Positions 63,174-64,000 of a DNA stretch of 64,000 bases are shown one piece after another; within the stretch, counting starts at the first letter, position 1, and every line of letters begins with the position of its first letter. A program made the translations under genes and the position numbers. The notes beneath the pieces were generated by a model. The model saw only the letters and a program-made list of their open reading frames with translations. It was not told the origin of the DNA and did no database searches. The DNA comes from an uncultured Bacteroidales bacterium (GTDB lineage: Bacteria > Bacteroidota > Bacteroidia > Bacteroidales > P3). The DNA lies in the NCBI GenBank assembly GCA_947168515.1, contig CAMVMF010000007.1, forward strand, positions 22,504-86,503, written 5' to 3'.

Positions 63174-63861
63174 CTAGGTCGCGCAGCTTCTCGTAGCTGT
63201 CCACCACACCGTAGTGTACGTTGCCCTCGGAAAGCTGGGCAAAGAGTTATGCGGCGCAGTCGGTCTTGGTCTTTTCAATGCCGCGCAGTTCCATATCGTC
63301 CATACTGCCCTTGGTTTCGGCTATGAAGTAGACATACCGCACGTCGCCTTCGTTGAAGACTATGGCCCAGTCGGGCGCATAGTTACCCACCGGGGTGGGA
63401 ATATGGAACGACTTCGGCAGACGGGCGTAGACACACACCTCATTGGCCGAGTCCAAGGCTTCCGCAAATTTACGTTCCCCTTTGGAGTCGGTGAAGAGGT
63501 AGTCGGTGACGTTCTTCTTGGCGGCCATGGCCCCTTCCAGCATGTAGTGCCGTTCGGTGGTGAAGATGTCGCAGTCGTAGGTACCTTCGGTGCGGTTGTA
63601 CATAATGCCCTCCACTATCAGGGTGGCTTTCTGTTCTTTGATAATGCGCACCACCTCATGGATAAAGCCTTCGGGGTTGGTCTGATAAAGGGATAACTTG
63701 TCGGTGGTGCTTTTTTCGAATCTCCACTACGGTACACCGTGTCGGTGTGGCTCCTTTAGCCATGTCGCCCACCAGGTCGTACCGCGCCATGGTGGTAGAA
63801 ACGGCACCCATCATTAGGCTGTCCGACTCCTTCACCACAAACACATCCACCCGCTCCCACT
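63174..63861 (-). pseudogene. remnant of type III restriction enzyme Res subunit (C-terminal part)
   Basis: Only the end of a Res-type DEAD/DEAH endonuclease is left: VVKESDSLMMGAVSTTMAR, then after a frameshift in an A-run at about 63715 EGFIHEVVRIIKEQKATLIV, VCVYARLPKSFHIPTPVGNY with PDWAIVF (nuclease motif) and YFIAETKGSM. A TAA at 63247-63249 interrupts the frame, which then continues in frame as LFAQLSEGNVHYGVVDSYEK to a TAG at 63174. The 5' part is missing beyond about 63861, next to a tRNA-Gln. Three lesions (truncation, frameshift, stop) make it inactive. Confidence 0.85.
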
Positions 63862-63892
63862 ACTGAAAATATGATATTAGGGATAATAAGAA

Positions 63893-63929
63893 AAAGGCCT
63901 TTGCAATCTTTCGATTTACGAAGGCCTTT
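63893..63929 (-). terminator. terminator after tRNA-Gln
   Basis: AAGGCCTT arms (63894-63901 and 63921-63928) with a 19-base loop, followed on the minus strand by TTTTTCTT. Confidence 0.75.
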
Positions 63930-63930
63930 G

Positions 63931-64000
63931 TTGTCCAACCAGGATTCGAACCTGGACTGACAGAACCAAAATCTGGAGTGCTGCCATTACACCATTGGAC
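63931..64000 (-). tRNA. tRNA-Gln (anticodon TTG), 5' base cut off
   Basis: On the minus strand GTCCAA pairs with TTGGAC plus discriminator A, the anticodon arm contains CCAGATTTTGGTTCTG with TTG at the anticodon place, and the T-arm is CCAGG TTCGAAT CCTGG. The first base lies just outside the window. Confidence 0.88.

Overview
The window comes from the chromosome of a member of the Bacteroidota, most likely an uncultured Bacteroidales. The evidence is a complete core type IX secretion (T9SS) cluster (porP/sprF, gldK, gldL, gldM, gldN plus a second gldN-like gene), T9SS C-terminal sorting domains on secreted proteins, a TonB-dependent receptor with a carboxypeptidase-regulatory-like domain, a lysine-tRNA ligase with a C-terminal extension, and many promoters of the Bacteroidota type (-7 box TAnnTTTG, usually TATCTTTG or TACTTTTG). 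No ribosomal RNA operon and no CRISPR array were seen.

Layout. 1-2.75 kb: end of a polysaccharide deacetylase-like gene, a KdsC phosphatase and an RlpA-like protein. 2.9-10.0 kb: the T9SS core operon. 10.4-19.2 kb: an orphan lipoprotein behind a structured leader, then leftward-transcribed housekeeping and envelope genes (rluD-type, a T9SS cargo protein, a PASTA protein, miaB, a T9SS plug-domain protein, tcdA). 19.27-25.49 kb: a compact 6.2-kb integrative element. 25.5-25.7 kb: two tRNA-Val genes. 26.2-50.3 kb: core genes, including an acyl-CoA ligase, TrkA with two TrkH subunits, an FtsE-like ATPase, an OmpA protein, RlmH, PlsC, HolA, a TonB receptor, Ung, LysS and a carboxyethyl-ornithine-synthase-like enzyme. 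50.6-56.2 kb: a FlaA1/CapD-type sugar-nucleotide enzyme, a decayed region with a chimeric gene remnant and 66-bp tandem repeats, an inositol monophosphatase and IspD. 56.2-64 kb: outer-membrane and secreted proteins, including a 992-residue protein that joins a C10 cysteine protease to an M6-like metalloprotease and a T9SS tail, a TerB/DnaJ protein, a broken type III restriction gene and a tRNA-Gln at the right edge.

The element is the main accessory feature. Its tyrosine integrase lies next to tRNA-Val(CAC). The last 14 bases of that tRNA plus one flanking base (15 bp) recur at the far end of the element, directly followed by a terminator, which looks like the displaced original tRNA end. 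A 33-bp imperfect direct repeat sits just inside each end and resembles integrase arm sites. The cargo is two small helix-turn-helix proteins, a VRR-NUC nuclease, a protein with the NPNGRPKGTPNK motif, two unrecognised proteins, an AT-rich iteron and palindrome block, and a toxin-antitoxin pair whose toxin has an in-frame stop. No capsid, relaxase or large replicase is present, so it looks like a phage-satellite-like or cryptic island.

Functional links: PorP/GldKLMN and the plug-domain protein form or assist the T9SS, which would export the sorting-domain proteins at 12.8-14.6 kb and 59.3-62.2 kb. All calls rest on reading motifs and context; no database search was run.
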